Assembly: GCF_000422625.1 (NCBI RefSeq)
Contig: NZ_AUGK01000004.1
Span: 248,001-312,000 of the forward strand
Origin: Adlercreutzia mucosicola DSM 19490
GTDB lineage: Bacteria; Actinomycetota; Coriobacteriia; Coriobacteriales; Eggerthellaceae
DNA: 64,000 nt
Reading direction: 5' to 3'
Made by a program: the position numbers and the translations under genes. Positions 27,623 to 36,846 of this stretch are shown here, one piece after another. Numbering within the stretch: the first letter of the stretch is position 1; each line of letters starts with the position of its first letter. The notes under the pieces are model-generated. The model had not been told where the DNA came from and did no database searches. It was given only the letters and a program-made list of their open reading frames with translations.

Positions 27623-28594
27623 CTACGCGCCCTTTCGGGCGCCGGCACGCTCGTCCAGCACGTTGTCGCTCTCTACCAGCACGTCCTTGCCGCGCTCGGC
27701 CAGCCGCAGGTCGCGATGGGCCACGCTGACCCGATAGCCCTTGGACTTCAGGTAGTCGCCCGTGGCCTCGGCCAAAGCGACGCTGCGGTGCTGGCCGCCG
27801 GTGCAGCCCACGCCGATGGCCAGCTGTTGCTTGCCCTCGGCCACATACCCCGGCATCACCACGTCCAGAAGATCGTGCCAGCGCCGCTCGAACTCGATGG
27901 TCTCCTCGCGCAGGCGCACGAAATCGCGCACGGCGGCATCGAGACCGGTCAGGGGCCTCAGCTCGGGATCATAGTAGGGATTCGGCAAGAAGCGCACGTC
28001 CATCACCAGGTCGGCATCGTAGGGCGCGCCGTGCTTGAAGCCGAAGGAGTACACCGTCACGGCCAGGCCCTTGCGCTCGCTGCCCGTGGAGAACAGGCCC
28101 CGGATGGTGCTGCGCAGCTTCTGGGGCAGCATGTCGGTGGTGTCGATGACGAAATCGGCCTTGTCGCGCAGGCCCATGAGCAGGTGGCGCTCCCGCTGGA
28201 TGCCCTGCCAGATGGTGGTGCCGTCGGTGCACAGCGGGTGCCGGCGGCGGCTCGACTTGTAGCGGGCGATGAGCTTGTCATCGGCCGCGTCCAAGAACAG
28301 CGTCTTGTAGGAGATGCCGCGCTCGGTCATGGCGGCCAGCTCGGCATCCAGATCACCGAAGAAGTCGCCGTTGCGCGAGTCGCATACCACGGCCAGACGA
28401 CGGCGCTCGCCGTCGCGGCCCGTTTCCTCGTTCACCTGCACCAGATTGCCCAGCAAGCTGGAGGGCAGGTTGTCCACGCAGAAGTAGCCCAAGTCCTCGA
28501 AGACGTGCATCGCCTCGGTGCGCCCCGCCCCGGACATGCCGGTCACGATGACGAAATCGGGCATCTGGTCGATCTCAGTTGATTCCTCGGCCAT
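27623..28594 (-). CDS. rapZ: RNase adapter / nucleotide-binding protein RapZ
   Basis: This 323-residue protein has a P-loop, VTGMSGAGRTEAMHVFEDLG (GMSGAGRT, residues about 18-25), and the C-terminal VGCTGGQHRSVALAE motif near 280 that is typical of RapZ/YvcJ. It binds nucleotides and, in E. coli, controls GlmZ and amino-sugar synthesis; the role in actinobacteria is less clear. The start ATG lies inside the uvrC 3' end (20-nt overlap) with a GGGAG site, so it is translationally coupled to uvrC. Confidence 0.93.
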   Translation of the reverse strand: MAEESTEIDQMPDFVIVTGMSGAGRTEAMHVFEDLGYFCVDNLPSSLLGNLVQVNEETGRDGERRRLAVVCDSRNGDFFGDLDAELAAMTERGISYKTLFLDAADDKLIARYKSSRRRHPLCTDGTTIWQGIQRERHLLMGLRDKADFVIDTTDMLPQKLRSTIRGLFSTGSERKGLAVTVYSFGFKHGAPYDADLVMDVRFLPNPYYDPELRPLTGLDAAVRDFVRLREETIEFERRWHDLLDVVMPGYVAEGKQQLAIGVGCTGGQHRSVALAEATGDYLKSKGYRVSVAHRDLRLAERGKDVLVESDNVLDERAGARKGA

Positions 28595-30572
28595 CTTCGC
28601 TCCCTTCCGCAGCCTCCTGGTTGAGGCGCTCTTCCTGCTCCGTCTTCCGCTCATTATACTGCGCCAGCACGCGCACCAGCTCCTCGGCCACCTCTTCGGG
28701 CACCACCTTCGCCGCCTTGATCTCCTCCAGCGTGGCGTTCTTGAGGTGCTTGAACGACTTGAAGTGCTTGAGCAGGGCCTTCTTGCGCACCGGCCCCATG
28801 CCGGCCACCTCGTCCAAGATACTCGCCGTCATGCCCTTGCCGCGCAGCTCGCGGTGGAAGGTGATGGCGAAGCGGTGAGCCTCGTCGCGCACCTGCTTCA
28901 CCAAATACAGCGAGGCTGAGCCGCTCGGCAGCACCACGGGGCCCGTGTCCTGCCAGGGCACGAACAGCTCCTCGTCGCGCTTCGCGAGACCGCAGATGGC
29001 GATGTCGTCGATACCCATCTCCTCGAACATGGCCAAAGCCGCCGTGAGCTGGGGCTTGCCGCCGTCCAGGATGATGAGGTCGGGCTTGCTTCCGAAGCGC
29101 TCGTCGGCCATGCGCTCGGGCGCGTAGCGCCGCCGCATCACCTCCTGCATGGAGAGGAAGTCGTTGGCCTCGGAAAGCGGCGTCTTTATCTTGAAGCGGC
29201 GGTACTGGTTCTTGTCCGGCTTGCCGCCGGTGAACACCACCATGGAGGCCACGGTGTAGGACCCGTGGATGGTGGAGATGTCGAAGCACTCGATGCGCAT
29301 GGGCGGCGCGTCTAAGGCCAGCGCGCTCTCCAGCTGCAGAAGCGCGTTGTTGATGCGCTTGTCGTCGTAGTTGGTGCGCACCTTGTAGCGCATGAGGGCG
29401 TGGCGCGCGTTGGTCTCGGCCATGGCCACCAGATCGGCCTTCTCCCCTTTCTGGGGCGCCGTGAAACGCACCTTGGCCCCGTGGGCGGAATCCAGCTTGG
29501 CCGTGAGCCACTCCCCCATGGCCTCGGCATCCTCGGGAGGGGTGCGCACGATCACCTCGCGCGGCACCGAGGTGGTGGTGTCGTAGTAGCGGAACAGGAA
29601 GTTGCGCAGCAGGTCCTGGTCGGGCACGTCGGAGCCGCGGTTCAGCACGAACTCGTTGGAGATGACGATGTGCCCCTCGCGGATGACGAGCACGTGCGCG
29701 CCGGCCACGGTCTCCTCGCGGAAGAACCCGATGACATCAGCGTTCAGATCGCGCGACGACACAGCATGCTGCTTGTCGGCCAGGGAGTTGATGGTATCGA
29801 TGCGCGCCTTCAAACGGCCGGCCCGCTCGAAGTCGAGCTCCTCGGCGGCCTCGCGCATCTCGGAGGCCAGCTCGTCCACGAACTCGCGGTGGTTGCCAGC
29901 CAGGAACCGCTCGATGCGGCGCACGTGATCGGCATAGGCCTCGGGCGTGATCTGACCGCAGCAGGCTCCCGGCCCCAGGCCCACATGGGCGTCGAAGCAG
30001 GGCCGCGCCTCGCGCTTCAAGAAGGCGAGCGGATCCTTCTCCAGGGCGCGGGTCAGCTGGCGCCAGTCGGCGCAGGAGGCCGCGCACAGGGGCACCACGC
30101 GTCGGGCGATATCAACCATCTCGCGGGCGGCCCGCGCGTCGGTGAAGGGCCCGAAGTACTTGGTGTCGGGCCGCCGCTTCTCACGGGTGTACTTGATGGC
30201 CGGAAACACATCGCCCTTGGTCAGGGCGATGAACGGGTAGGACTTGTTGTCCTTGAAGTCGGCGTTGAAGAACGGGCTATACTGGTTGATGAGGTTCTTC
30301 TCCAGCACGAGAGCCTCATGCTCGTTGTCCACCACGATATAGTCGAAGGAGTGAATGGACTCCACCAGAAGCGGAATCTTCGCGCGGTCGTCGGCGAAGT
30401 TCACGTACTGGCGCATGCGGGCGCGCAGCTGCTTGGCCTTGCCCACGTAGATGACCTCGCCGGCCGCGTCCTTCCACAAATACACGCCGGGCACCGTGGG
30501 CACCGCCTCCAGCTCGCGCTTGATGCGAGCGATTTTCTCTTGTTGTGTCTCTTGTTGCGTCTCTTGTTCCAT
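28575..30572 (-). CDS. uvrC: Excinuclease ABC subunit C
   Basis: This 665-residue nuclease makes the dual incision in nucleotide excision repair. It has a GIY-YIG domain (GVY at 29-31, YVG at 42-44), a UvrB-binding UVR helix pair near 225 ('ELDFERAGRLKARIDTI'), an RNase H-like C-terminal nuclease ('MRIECFDISTIHGSYTVASM', 'PDLIILDGGKPQL') and a terminal HhH region (EVAGMGPVRKKALLKHF). The N-terminus contains a small QETQQE repeat encoded by repeated CTCTTGTTG units. It is the first gene of the uvrC-rapZ-yvcK-whiA operon. Confidence 0.97.
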   Translation of the reverse strand: MEQETQQETQQEKIARIKRELEAVPTVPGVYLWKDAAGEVIYVGKAKQLRARMRQYVNFADDRAKIPLLVESIHSFDYIVVDNEHEALVLEKNLINQYSPFFNADFKDNKSYPFIALTKGDVFPAIKYTREKRRPDTKYFGPFTDARAAREMVDIARRVVPLCAASCADWRQLTRALEKDPLAFLKREARPCFDAHVGLGPGACCGQITPEAYADHVRRIERFLAGNHREFVDELASEMREAAEELDFERAGRLKARIDTINSLADKQHAVSSRDLNADVIGFFREETVAGAHVLVIREGHIVISNEFVLNRGSDVPDQDLLRNFLFRYYDTTTSVPREVIVRTPPEDAEAMGEWLTAKLDSAHGAKVRFTAPQKGEKADLVAMAETNARHALMRYKVRTNYDDKRINNALLQLESALALDAPPMRIECFDISTIHGSYTVASMVVFTGGKPDKNQYRRFKIKTPLSEANDFLSMQEVMRRRYAPERMADERFGSKPDLIILDGGKPQLTAALAMFEEMGIDDIAICGLAKRDEELFVPWQDTGPVVLPSGSASLYLVKQVRDEAHRFAITFHRELRGKGMTASILDEVAGMGPVRKKALLKHFKSFKHLKNATLEEIKAAKVVPEEVAEELVRVLAQYNERKTEQEERLNQEAAEGSEDGRGIN

Positions 30573-31404
30573 GGCACCAGTATACCGAGCCAGCCCGATC
30601 GGGGAAACGCGCGGGCGGCGGTGGCGCTCAATCTACATGGCCGCGGCGGCCCGATGACCCCCTTCCGCGCCGCCGCGGCTGGCGGCGGCTTATCCACCCC
30701 CGGGGGGCGTCAGCGTGGCAAGGAGTAGATTGTCCATACGGGAGATGTACGCCGCCACATCGGACGCAAGGCGCATGGTAAACGGCGCCCTCGCCAGCGC
30801 CGCGTCCACCGAGGCCCCGATCTGCCGCAAGAAGTTGTTGGCCGCCGCGGCCGTTCCCGCCATGGCGCGGAAAACTCATTCTGCACCACGACCACTAACA
30901 GCTGCATCCCCAACCCCGTGCCGAAACCGAGCACGAAGAGGTGCATCCCCGGCGCCCACAGAGCGCCGGCCGCCTCCGAGCGCGACAGCAGAAACCACGC
31001 AGAGAGGGTCTTCCCATTGCAACGAAATGACGATTTTCAGAACCCGAGGCGAACATTTTGCAGTCAAATGGCCCCGATACACGAAGAAAGCCCAGGTCGG
31101 CTTCATCGCAATCCCACAGATTCGCCCGCGCAACTCTGATAATCGTTATTTTGTTCCCAAGCGCCTCCTCTTCGAGCGGGCGAATCGCCGCCGAGCACGT
31201 CTGCGGTGCGACCGACTAAACCCCCGGCGCGCCTCCCCCTCTTTGGCCCCAGCGCTCCCCTCCGCGCCGGGGCTGTCCTTTATCTTCTTGGAGAAATTCC
31301 GTGGGATGCGGGGAGTTGTTGCGTAGAGTGGGTGGTTCGGGGGGCGGCCGCGCGGACCCGTGGTACTTTGTGGTACCGAAACATCGGTTATCGGGAGGGT
31401 TTTC
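30573..31404. other. Gene-poor stretch with gene remains
   Basis: The only recognisable content is the remnant of a DHA2-type transporter on the minus strand (about 30700-31010). From 31020 to 31404 I see no gene, only the presumed promoter area of the sulfatase-fold gene that starts at 31405. Confidence 0.55.
30700..31010 (-). pseudogene. Remnant of a DHA2/EmrB-QacA-type MFS drug transporter
   Basis: On the minus strand one frame reads AGALWAPGMHLFVLGFGTGL followed by GMQLLVVVVQNEF. The next frame continues MAGTAAAANNFLRQIGASVD, then AALARAPFTMRL. Joined together these are the loop and helix of DHA2-family transporters (LxVVQN... G-T-A-x-A-A-x-N-F-x-R-Q-I-G). A frameshift near 30880 separates them, and both ends of the gene are missing. 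It is a decayed efflux-pump gene with no function expected. Confidence 0.65.
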
Positions 31405-33315
31405 TTGACAGCATCTCAGACGACGGGACGTCGCGCCAGCCAAAAGCGCGACGTGGCCCTGGGCCTCGGCGCCACCTTGGTGCGCGGGGCGTTCTTCGCG
31501 GGCGCGGTGGCGCTCGGCTTTCTGCTCATCGAACTGCCCTGGAGCGACGGCATTCCCACCATGGGCGCGAGCCACCTGGCGGCGAACCTCGCCATCGTGG
31601 GGCTGCTGGGCGCGGTGGTGTTCCTGCTCGGCCAGCGCAGTCGCGCCTCGCTCGCCGTGTTCGTGGGCCTCTGCCTGCTCATCGGCGTAGTGAACTTCTT
31701 CATCATCGAGTTCAAGGGCCAGCCCGTCGTGCCGGCCGACCTGTTCGCCCTGTCCACGGCCGCCTCGGTGGCCGGGGGCTACGGACTCTTCCTCACGCCG
31801 CGCTTGATCGGCTGCATCGCACTGTTCGCGGCTTTCTGCGTGGCAGTGGCCCTATGGTGCCCGAAGCGTCCCGTCACCGGCCGCGCCGCGACGGCCAACT
31901 GCATCGCAGCCGTGGCCCTGGCGGCTGCGACAGGGCTGGCCTACCAGGCCGTGGATATCCGCGACGCCTTCCAGGTGAAGGTGGACGTGTGGGACGTGCG
32001 CGGCTCCTACAGCAGCCAGGGCACAGTGCTGTGCTTCCTCTCGCGCGCCCAAGAACTGACGCCGAAGACTCCCGAGGGCTATTCCGATGAGGCGCTGACG
32101 GCCATCCTCGGGGCGGCTCCCGCACCCGATGGCGCTGAGGGCACCCATGGGTCCAGCGCGCCCTATGACGGCCCCAACGTCATCGCCATCATGAACGAGA
32201 CCTTCTCCGACCTGTCCACCTATCCAGGACTCGCCGAGGCCGAGGGCGCCTCACCGCTGTTCTTCCACGAGCTGGCCAGCGATTCGCTGGCCGCGGGCAG
32301 CGTGTACACCTCGGCCATGGGCGGCGGCACCTGCAACAGCGAGTTCGAGTTCCTCACCGGCGCCTCCATGGGCAATATGGGCGGCGGAGTGTACCCCTAT
32401 GTGCTCTACGACCTGGCGGGCACCGATAATCTGGCCTCCTACTTCCGCGATCTGGGCTACGGCACCCACGCCATTCACCCGGCCGAGGCATCGAATTGGC
32501 GGCGTGACCGCATCTATGACCAACTCGGTTTCGACGCTTTCGATGACATCACTGCCTTGAGCGGGGCCGACACTTTCCGCGGCATGGTGACCGACAAGGT
32601 CACCTACGAGCGCGCCCTGGCCAAGATCGACGAAGCAGACGGTCCCCAGTTCGTGTTCGATGTGACCATTCAGAACCATGGCGGCTACGACACAGGTCTC
32701 GTGCCCGAGGCGGATCGCGTGCACCTGGGATCGAACACGGTAGACAGCCCAGAGGTGGACGAGTTTCTCAGCTGCATCAAGCGCTCCGACGAGGATTTGC
32801 GCTGGCTTGTCGATGAACTGAACAGGCGGGACGAACCCACAATGCTCGTGTTCTTCGGCGACCACCAGCCTGGTTTCGCCGACTGGCTCTTCGAGCGCAC
32901 CTACGGCAAATCGGTGAACGACGCCTCGGCCGAAGAGGTGCAGCAGCGCTACCGCACCCCCTACCTCGTATGGGCCAACAATGCCGCGCGGGCCCAGTAC
33001 GGCAACCGTCTGAGGTCGATTGAGAACGCCGATGTAACGAGCCTGAACTATTTGGGCGCGCTTCTGCGCGAGGCTGCCGGCCTGCCCGAAACGCCTCGCA
33101 GCCGCTTCCTCGACGAGCTGCGCGACGTGCTGCCCGTCATCAATCTGAACGGCTACCGTGCCGCCGACGGCCAGTGGCATTGGTTCGGTGAGGAAGAATC
33201 CGGCTCCGCCGCGGATGCGCTCCGCGACTACAAAATCGTCCAGCATGACCAGCTCTTCAACAAAAACTCCGCTTGGAATGGACAAGCTGCTCGCCCACGA
33301 AGCAGTGCCGAGTAG
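31405..33315 (+). CDS. LTA synthase family membrane sulfatase-fold protein (phosphoglycerol transferase type)
   Basis: This 636-residue protein has four or five N-terminal membrane helices (to about residue 190) and an extracytoplasmic sulfatase-like domain. NVIAIMNETFSDLS (metal Glu, about 260-273), GGGTCNSEFEFLTG with the nucleophilic Thr near 308, and FFGDHQP near 484 are the LtaS/MdoB catalytic motifs. It probably transfers glycerol phosphate from phosphatidylglycerol to a surface polymer or glycolipid. The start is TTG 31405, preceded by GGGAGGG. The diacylglycerol by-product would need a kinase such as the one at 8155. Confidence 0.88.
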   Translation: MTASQTTGRRASQKRDVALGLGATLVRGAFFAGAVALGFLLIELPWSDGIPTMGASHLAANLAIVGLLGAVVFLLGQRSRASLAVFVGLCLLIGVVNFFIIEFKGQPVVPADLFALSTAASVAGGYGLFLTPRLIGCIALFAAFCVAVALWCPKRPVTGRAATANCIAAVALAAATGLAYQAVDIRDAFQVKVDVWDVRGSYSSQGTVLCFLSRAQELTPKTPEGYSDEALTAILGAAPAPDGAEGTHGSSAPYDGPNVIAIMNETFSDLSTYPGLAEAEGASPLFFHELASDSLAAGSVYTSAMGGGTCNSEFEFLTGASMGNMGGGVYPYVLYDLAGTDNLASYFRDLGYGTHAIHPAEASNWRRDRIYDQLGFDAFDDITALSGADTFRGMVTDKVTYERALAKIDEADGPQFVFDVTIQNHGGYDTGLVPEADRVHLGSNTVDSPEVDEFLSCIKRSDEDLRWLVDELNRRDEPTMLVFFGDHQPGFADWLFERTYGKSVNDASAEEVQQRYRTPYLVWANNAARAQYGNRLRSIENADVTSLNYLGALLREAAGLPETPRSRFLDELRDVLPVINLNGYRAADGQWHWFGEEESGSAADALRDYKIVQHDQLFNKNSAWNGQAARPRSSAE

Positions 33316-33411
33316 TCCCCGTCTGCCCGGCCCTTCGGAGGATCCAGGGATCTGGCCGGCAACGGAAACAGAGGCACAGCCCCCTAGCGCATCGCGCATC
33401 TGCATCACAAC

Positions 33412-33484
33412 GTGGAATACCTGTCTTTTATGACATTTTTGCCATGTCTTCAAAATTTGAAAGTCGGAAAAGCAGATATTCCAC
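33412..33484. repeat. Repeat hairpin 1 (GTGGAATA-CTGCTTTT motif)
   Basis: Arm GTGGAATACCTGTCTTTT (33412-33429) faces AAAAGCAGATATTCCAC (33468-33484). A smaller stem, GACAT/ATGTC, lies inside. The same arm sequence recurs at 33586, 33618 and 33672. Confidence 0.65.
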
Positions 33485-33585
33485 ATTGCCAGGCCCCTCC
33501 TTCCGAAGAGACGAAAAACGCGTTCGTATATCCCCTGGTCAGAGTGTTATCCGTAGATACAGTTTCACAAAAAGGTGGGTCAAAT

Positions 33586-33608
33586 ATGGAATTCCTGCTT
33601 TTTCCGAC
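33586..33608 (+). repeat. Single copy of the repeat motif
   Basis: ATGGAATTCCTGCTTTTTCC matches the arm of the flanking hairpins and continues CGAC, as does the complement of the copy at 33465-33484. Confidence 0.6.
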
Positions 33609-33617
33609 AATGTAAAC

Positions 33618-33690
33618 GTGGAATATCTGCTTTTTCATCACGATCTATGCTGTATCAGCACCAATATACGAGAAATAGCAGATTTTCCAC
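33618..33690. repeat. Repeat hairpin 2 (same motif)
   Basis: Arm GTGGAATATCTGCTTTTTC (33618-33636) faces GAAATAGCAGATTTTCCAC (33672-33690). It has the same size and layout as hairpin 1, about 73 bp each. Confidence 0.65.
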
Positions 33691-33707
33691 ATTCGAGACC
33701 TCGACCG

Positions 33708-33857
33708 CACTGAAAGAAGTCGCGTCCAGTAGCCGATATCCCCGCAAAGATGCAGGATGCGGGTGCGCACGGTGTTGTTGCCCGTACAGAACGACTCGGC
33801 GACGAACGGCGGCGGGAAGCCAGCACCGAGACACAGTTCAGCGGCGTGTCCCTCGCG
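33708..33857 (-). pseudogene. Remnant of a LuxR-type helix-turn-helix
   Basis: The minus strand encodes AELCLGAGFPPPFVAESFCT, then GNNTVRTRILHLCGDIGY. This aligns by eye with the LuxR HTH pattern (GR-x3-IAE-x4-S-x-NTV-x-TH-x3-IY-x-K-x-G), as in the intact regulator at 10857. There is no upstream domain, start or stop in the right place. It is a decayed end of a regulator gene, perhaps once linked to the neighbouring sulfatase-fold gene. Confidence 0.5.
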
Positions 33858-33901
33858 CTTTTGTCGGCTGCCTTTCCAAAAGGCGGAGGGCGGCAAGCGC
33901 C

Positions 33902-34828
33902 CTACAGGTTCTCGCGCACCCAGGCGATGTTGCCCATCACGGTGGCGATCAGCTCCTCGGTGGAATCGAAGCTGCGCATGGGGCGCAGCCACTCGATGAA
34001 TTCCACCTCGATGGGCTGTCCGTAGATGTTCTCGTTGAAGTCGAGGATGTGCACCTCGATGTTCTCTTTGGCCTCATCGGCGAAAGTGGCGGGGACGCCC
34101 ACGTTCACCGCGGCCTTGTAGCGGGCGCCGTCCACGACGGCGTAGCAGGCGTACACCCCCTCGCCGATGGCGAGCATATCGCCGGGCACCTCCAGATTTG
34201 CCGTGGCGAAGCCGAAGTCGCGCCCCTCGCCGCGGCCCGCGCGCACGGTACCCGACAGCCCGTAGGGGCGGCCCAAAAGCTCGGCGGCCTCCCGCGAGCG
34301 CCCTTCGCCCAGAAGGTGGCGAATGCGCGTCGAGGTGACCGGCACACCGCCCTCGGCCACCAGCTCGTGCCCGTGCACCTCCATGCCGCGCTCGGCGCCC
34401 CAAGCGCGCAGGTCCTCCACGTTGCCCGCGGCGCGGTTGCCGAAGCGGAAGTCGCTGCCGATGTGGATGTGGCGGGGCACGCCGCCGCCGAAGCAGACCT
34501 CCAGAAAATCGGCCGGCGCCTGGGCGGCGAACTCGCGGGAGAACGGCAGTGCCACGACGGCGTCCACGTCCAGCTCGGCCAGCTTGGCGATGCGGGCCTC
34601 GTTGGTCATGAGCTTCTTCAGCTTGTCGGCCGCGAACATCTCGTCGGGATCGATATCGAAGGTGATGACGGCGCTTCGCTCGCCCTCTTCGCGAGCCGTA
34701 TTGGCAGCCTCGCCGATAATGAAGCGGTGCCCCTCGTGCACGCCGTCGAACACGCCGAAGGCCACGGAGGCCCCGGCCAAGTAGGCCTCGTCGTAGGCGG
34801 GATCGTTCCTATAGATCACTGCAGCCAC
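33902..34828 (-). CDS. ribF: Bifunctional riboflavin kinase / FAD synthetase
   Basis: This 308-residue enzyme makes FMN and FAD. The N-terminal FAD synthetase domain has ASVAFGVFDGVHEGHRFII (GxFDGxHxGH) and the IHIGSDFRFGNRAAG and VTSTRIRHLLGEG segments. The C-terminal riboflavin kinase domain has PGDMLAIGEGVYACYAVVDG and LDFNENIYGQPIEVEFIEWLR. It overlaps the truB 3' end by 20 nt and is the last gene of the translation operon. Flavin supply matters for the many flavoproteins encoded in this window. Confidence 0.96.
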   Translation of the reverse strand: MAAVIYRNDPAYDEAYLAGASVAFGVFDGVHEGHRFIIGEAANTAREEGERSAVITFDIDPDEMFAADKLKKLMTNEARIAKLAELDVDAVVALPFSREFAAQAPADFLEVCFGGGVPRHIHIGSDFRFGNRAAGNVEDLRAWGAERGMEVHGHELVAEGGVPVTSTRIRHLLGEGRSREAAELLGRPYGLSGTVRAGRGEGRDFGFATANLEVPGDMLAIGEGVYACYAVVDGARYKAAVNVGVPATFADEAKENIEVHILDFNENIYGQPIEVEFIEWLRPMRSFDSTEELIATVMGNIAWVRENL

Positions 34829-35828
34829 GGATGACTCCTATCGGGAACACGCACCGGGGCTTCCACCGATGCTTGTCGAACTGATACTCGTAGAGCGCGA
34901 TCACGCGATTGGCGTGCACCAGCGCGATGACCTCGTCGGGCCGCGGCGCCTCGCAGCTCTCGCGCACCCCGGCGGTGCAGGCGCACAATTCCGAGGCCGC
35001 ATCGGCGCAACGCCGCTCGCAGAGCGCCAGGGCGTCGGCGGCCAGCACATTGCCGTTGCGCACCCGGGCGGCTAGGGCATCGTCTACGTAGGCGAAGCGG
35101 TAGCCGAGGGCGCGCAGGGGGTCTAAGGCGGCGCGCTGGCCGATCTCCTCCAGCACGTCCAAGCTCACGCACTCGTCCAGGCCGATGGAGCCCACACGCG
35201 TGCGACGCAGGGCCCCCACGTGGGACGGGCAGCCCAGGGCGTTGCCGATGTCGCGGGCCAAGGCGCGGATGTAGGTGCCCGCCGACACGGCAAAGGCGAT
35301 GTCCCACCGCGGCGGCTCGACCCCCTCGGCGCCCCAGATGCCCAGAAGCTCGGCCGAGGACACCTCGATATCGCGCGGGGCCAGATCGATGATGCGGCCC
35401 TTGCGCGCCGCGTCGCAGGCCTTGGTGCCCGCCACCTTAATGGCCGAGTACACCGGCGGCAGCTGCTTGGACTTCCCCACGAGCCCCGCCACGAACGTGG
35501 TGGCGAAGAAGGGGTCGAACACCTCTTCGGGCACATCCCCGGTGCGGATGACCTCGCCGTCGCAGTCGTCGGTGTCGGTGGCGGCGCCGAAGACGACCGA
35601 CACCACGTAGGACTTGTCATGGCCCACCAGGTAGTTATCCAGGCGCGTGGCCGGCCCGATGCACAGGGGCAGCACACCCGAGGCCAGCGGGTCCAAGGTG
35701 CCGGTATGACCCACGCGGCGCTCGCCGAAGATGCGGCGCACGCGGTTCACCACATCGTGGGAGGTCATGCCGGTGGGCTTGTCGACGGCGATCATGAGGG
35801 ACAGATCGGTGGTACCGCGTTTGGCCAT
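34809..35828 (-). CDS. truB: tRNA pseudouridine(55) synthase
   Basis: This 339-residue enzyme makes pseudouridine 55 in the tRNA T-loop. It shows IAVDKPTGMTSHDVV, the catalytic GHTGTLDPLASGVLPLC near residue 40 and the SAGTYIRALARDIG motif near 185. The C-terminal region (about 250-339) is longer than in E. coli and rich in Cys and charged residues, as in other actinobacteria. The start codon abuts the nrnA stop. Confidence 0.96.
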   Translation of the reverse strand: MAKRGTTDLSLMIAVDKPTGMTSHDVVNRVRRIFGERRVGHTGTLDPLASGVLPLCIGPATRLDNYLVGHDKSYVVSVVFGAATDTDDCDGEVIRTGDVPEEVFDPFFATTFVAGLVGKSKQLPPVYSAIKVAGTKACDAARKGRIIDLAPRDIEVSSAELLGIWGAEGVEPPRWDIAFAVSAGTYIRALARDIGNALGCPSHVGALRRTRVGSIGLDECVSLDVLEEIGQRAALDPLRALGYRFAYVDDALAARVRNGNVLAADALALCERRCADAASELCACTAGVRESCEAPRPDEVIALVHANRVIALYEYQFDKHRWKPRCVFPIGVIRGCSDL

Positions 35829-36842
35829 CTAGCGCCCCTCTTCGCCGGGGCGCACGGGATCGTCGATGCCGAGGCGCACCGCCAGGGCATCCACAGCCTC
35901 GGCCAGCGAACCGGTGAACGTGAAGCCGGCCGCGGCGGTGTGCCCTCCCCCGCCGAAGGAGCGGGCGATGGCGGCCACGTCGGTATCGCCCTTGGCGCGC
36001 AGGCTACCGCGGACCTCGCCGCCGGGCTGCTCCCGCAGCATGCAGGCCACTTCCACGCCGTCGATAGCGCGCAGCACGTCCACCATGGGCTCGGCATCGG
36101 CCTTGCAGGCCCGGCATGTCTCGAAGTCGGCCAGGGACAGCCAGGACAGCGCGGACGAGTGGTCGGCCGACAGCGCCATATGCTCCACGTTGAGCCCCTC
36201 CAGCCGCACCGAGGCCAGAGAGCGGCTCTGGAAGATGAACCGCGCGACCAGGGGCGGCTCGGCCCCGGCGGCCACCATCTCGGCAGCGCCGGCGAAGGCC
36301 GCGGCCGTCGCGTTCTGGTGCTGGAAGCGGCCCGTATCGGTCACGAGGCCCGTATAGCAGCAAGTGGCGATAAGACGCTCCCGATCGGCGCCCAGAAGCG
36401 CCGCCAGCTCCCAGATGAGCAGCGACGTGGAGGGGGCATCGGGATCGGTGTAGCTGAGATTGCTCATGGCCCGGGGCACGGCGTGGTGATCGATGGTCAC
36501 CGTGAGATCGGCCGCGGCCATGAGCGCCGCGCCGTCGCCCAGGCGCTCGGGGGTGGGCACGTCCACGGCGATGAACACCTCGCAGGGGCCCGTGAAGCGT
36601 GCGGCGGGCACGAGGCGCTCGGCCCCGGGCAAAAACGTAAGATCGCGCGGCGGCTCCTCGTCGCAGGCCAGCACACAGGCGACGCACTTCCCCATCTGGC
36701 GCAGAGCCCAGGCGAGCCCCAGCTGCGAGCTGAGGCAGTCGCCGTCGGGGCTCACGTGGCCGCAGATCACGAAATGGTCCCGGCCGCGCAGCGCATCTGC
36801 GATGGCAGCCAGGGTCGTATTGGTCTGAGGGGTCACCGCCAT
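35829..36842 (-). CDS. nrnA: DHH-family nanoRNase / bisphosphate phosphatase
   Basis: This 337-residue protein of the DHH/DHHA1 family degrades short oligoribonucleotides and may dephosphorylate pAp. The sequence has ICGHVSPDGDCLSSQLGLA (first metal motif), DVPTPERLGD, the TIDHHAVP DHH motif near 110 and the C-terminal DHHA1 FGGGGHTAAAGF near 310. ATG 36842 is 4 nt after the rbfA stop, and the longer frame upstream overlaps rbfA. It lies between rbfA and truB, as often in Gram-positives. Confidence 0.93.
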   Translation of the reverse strand: MAVTPQTNTTLAAIADALRGRDHFVICGHVSPDGDCLSSQLGLAWALRQMGKCVACVLACDEEPPRDLTFLPGAERLVPAARFTGPCEVFIAVDVPTPERLGDGAALMAAADLTVTIDHHAVPRAMSNLSYTDPDAPSTSLLIWELAALLGADRERLIATCCYTGLVTDTGRFQHQNATAAAFAGAAEMVAAGAEPPLVARFIFQSRSLASVRLEGLNVEHMALSADHSSALSWLSLADFETCRACKADAEPMVDVLRAIDGVEVACMLREQPGGEVRGSLRAKGDTDVAAIARSFGGGGHTAAAGFTFTGSLAEAVDALAVRLGIDDPVRPGEEGR

Positions 36843-36846
36843 GGGC

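Larger units (their letters stand above)
33316..33901. other. Gene-free region with short repeats and a regulator remnant
   Basis: It holds two hairpins and a lone copy built from the same roughly 18-bp motif (33412-33690), plus a decayed LuxR-type helix-turn-helix (33708-33857). The middle is AT-rich compared with its flanks. No intact gene is visible. Confidence 0.6.

Noticed and set aside
25309-27729. 806-codon open frame on the + strand
   Set aside because: It lies antisense to whiA and yvcK and has the Arg/Gly/His-rich, motif-free look of a mirror frame in GC-rich DNA. The minus-strand genes have clear family motifs.
30876-31133. 85-codon open frame on the minus strand
   Set aside because: It overlaps the transporter remnant in another frame and has no recognisable motif.
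33412-33690. CRISPR array
   Set aside because: The repeats alternate in orientation, vary in sequence and have irregular spacing; no cas genes are nearby.
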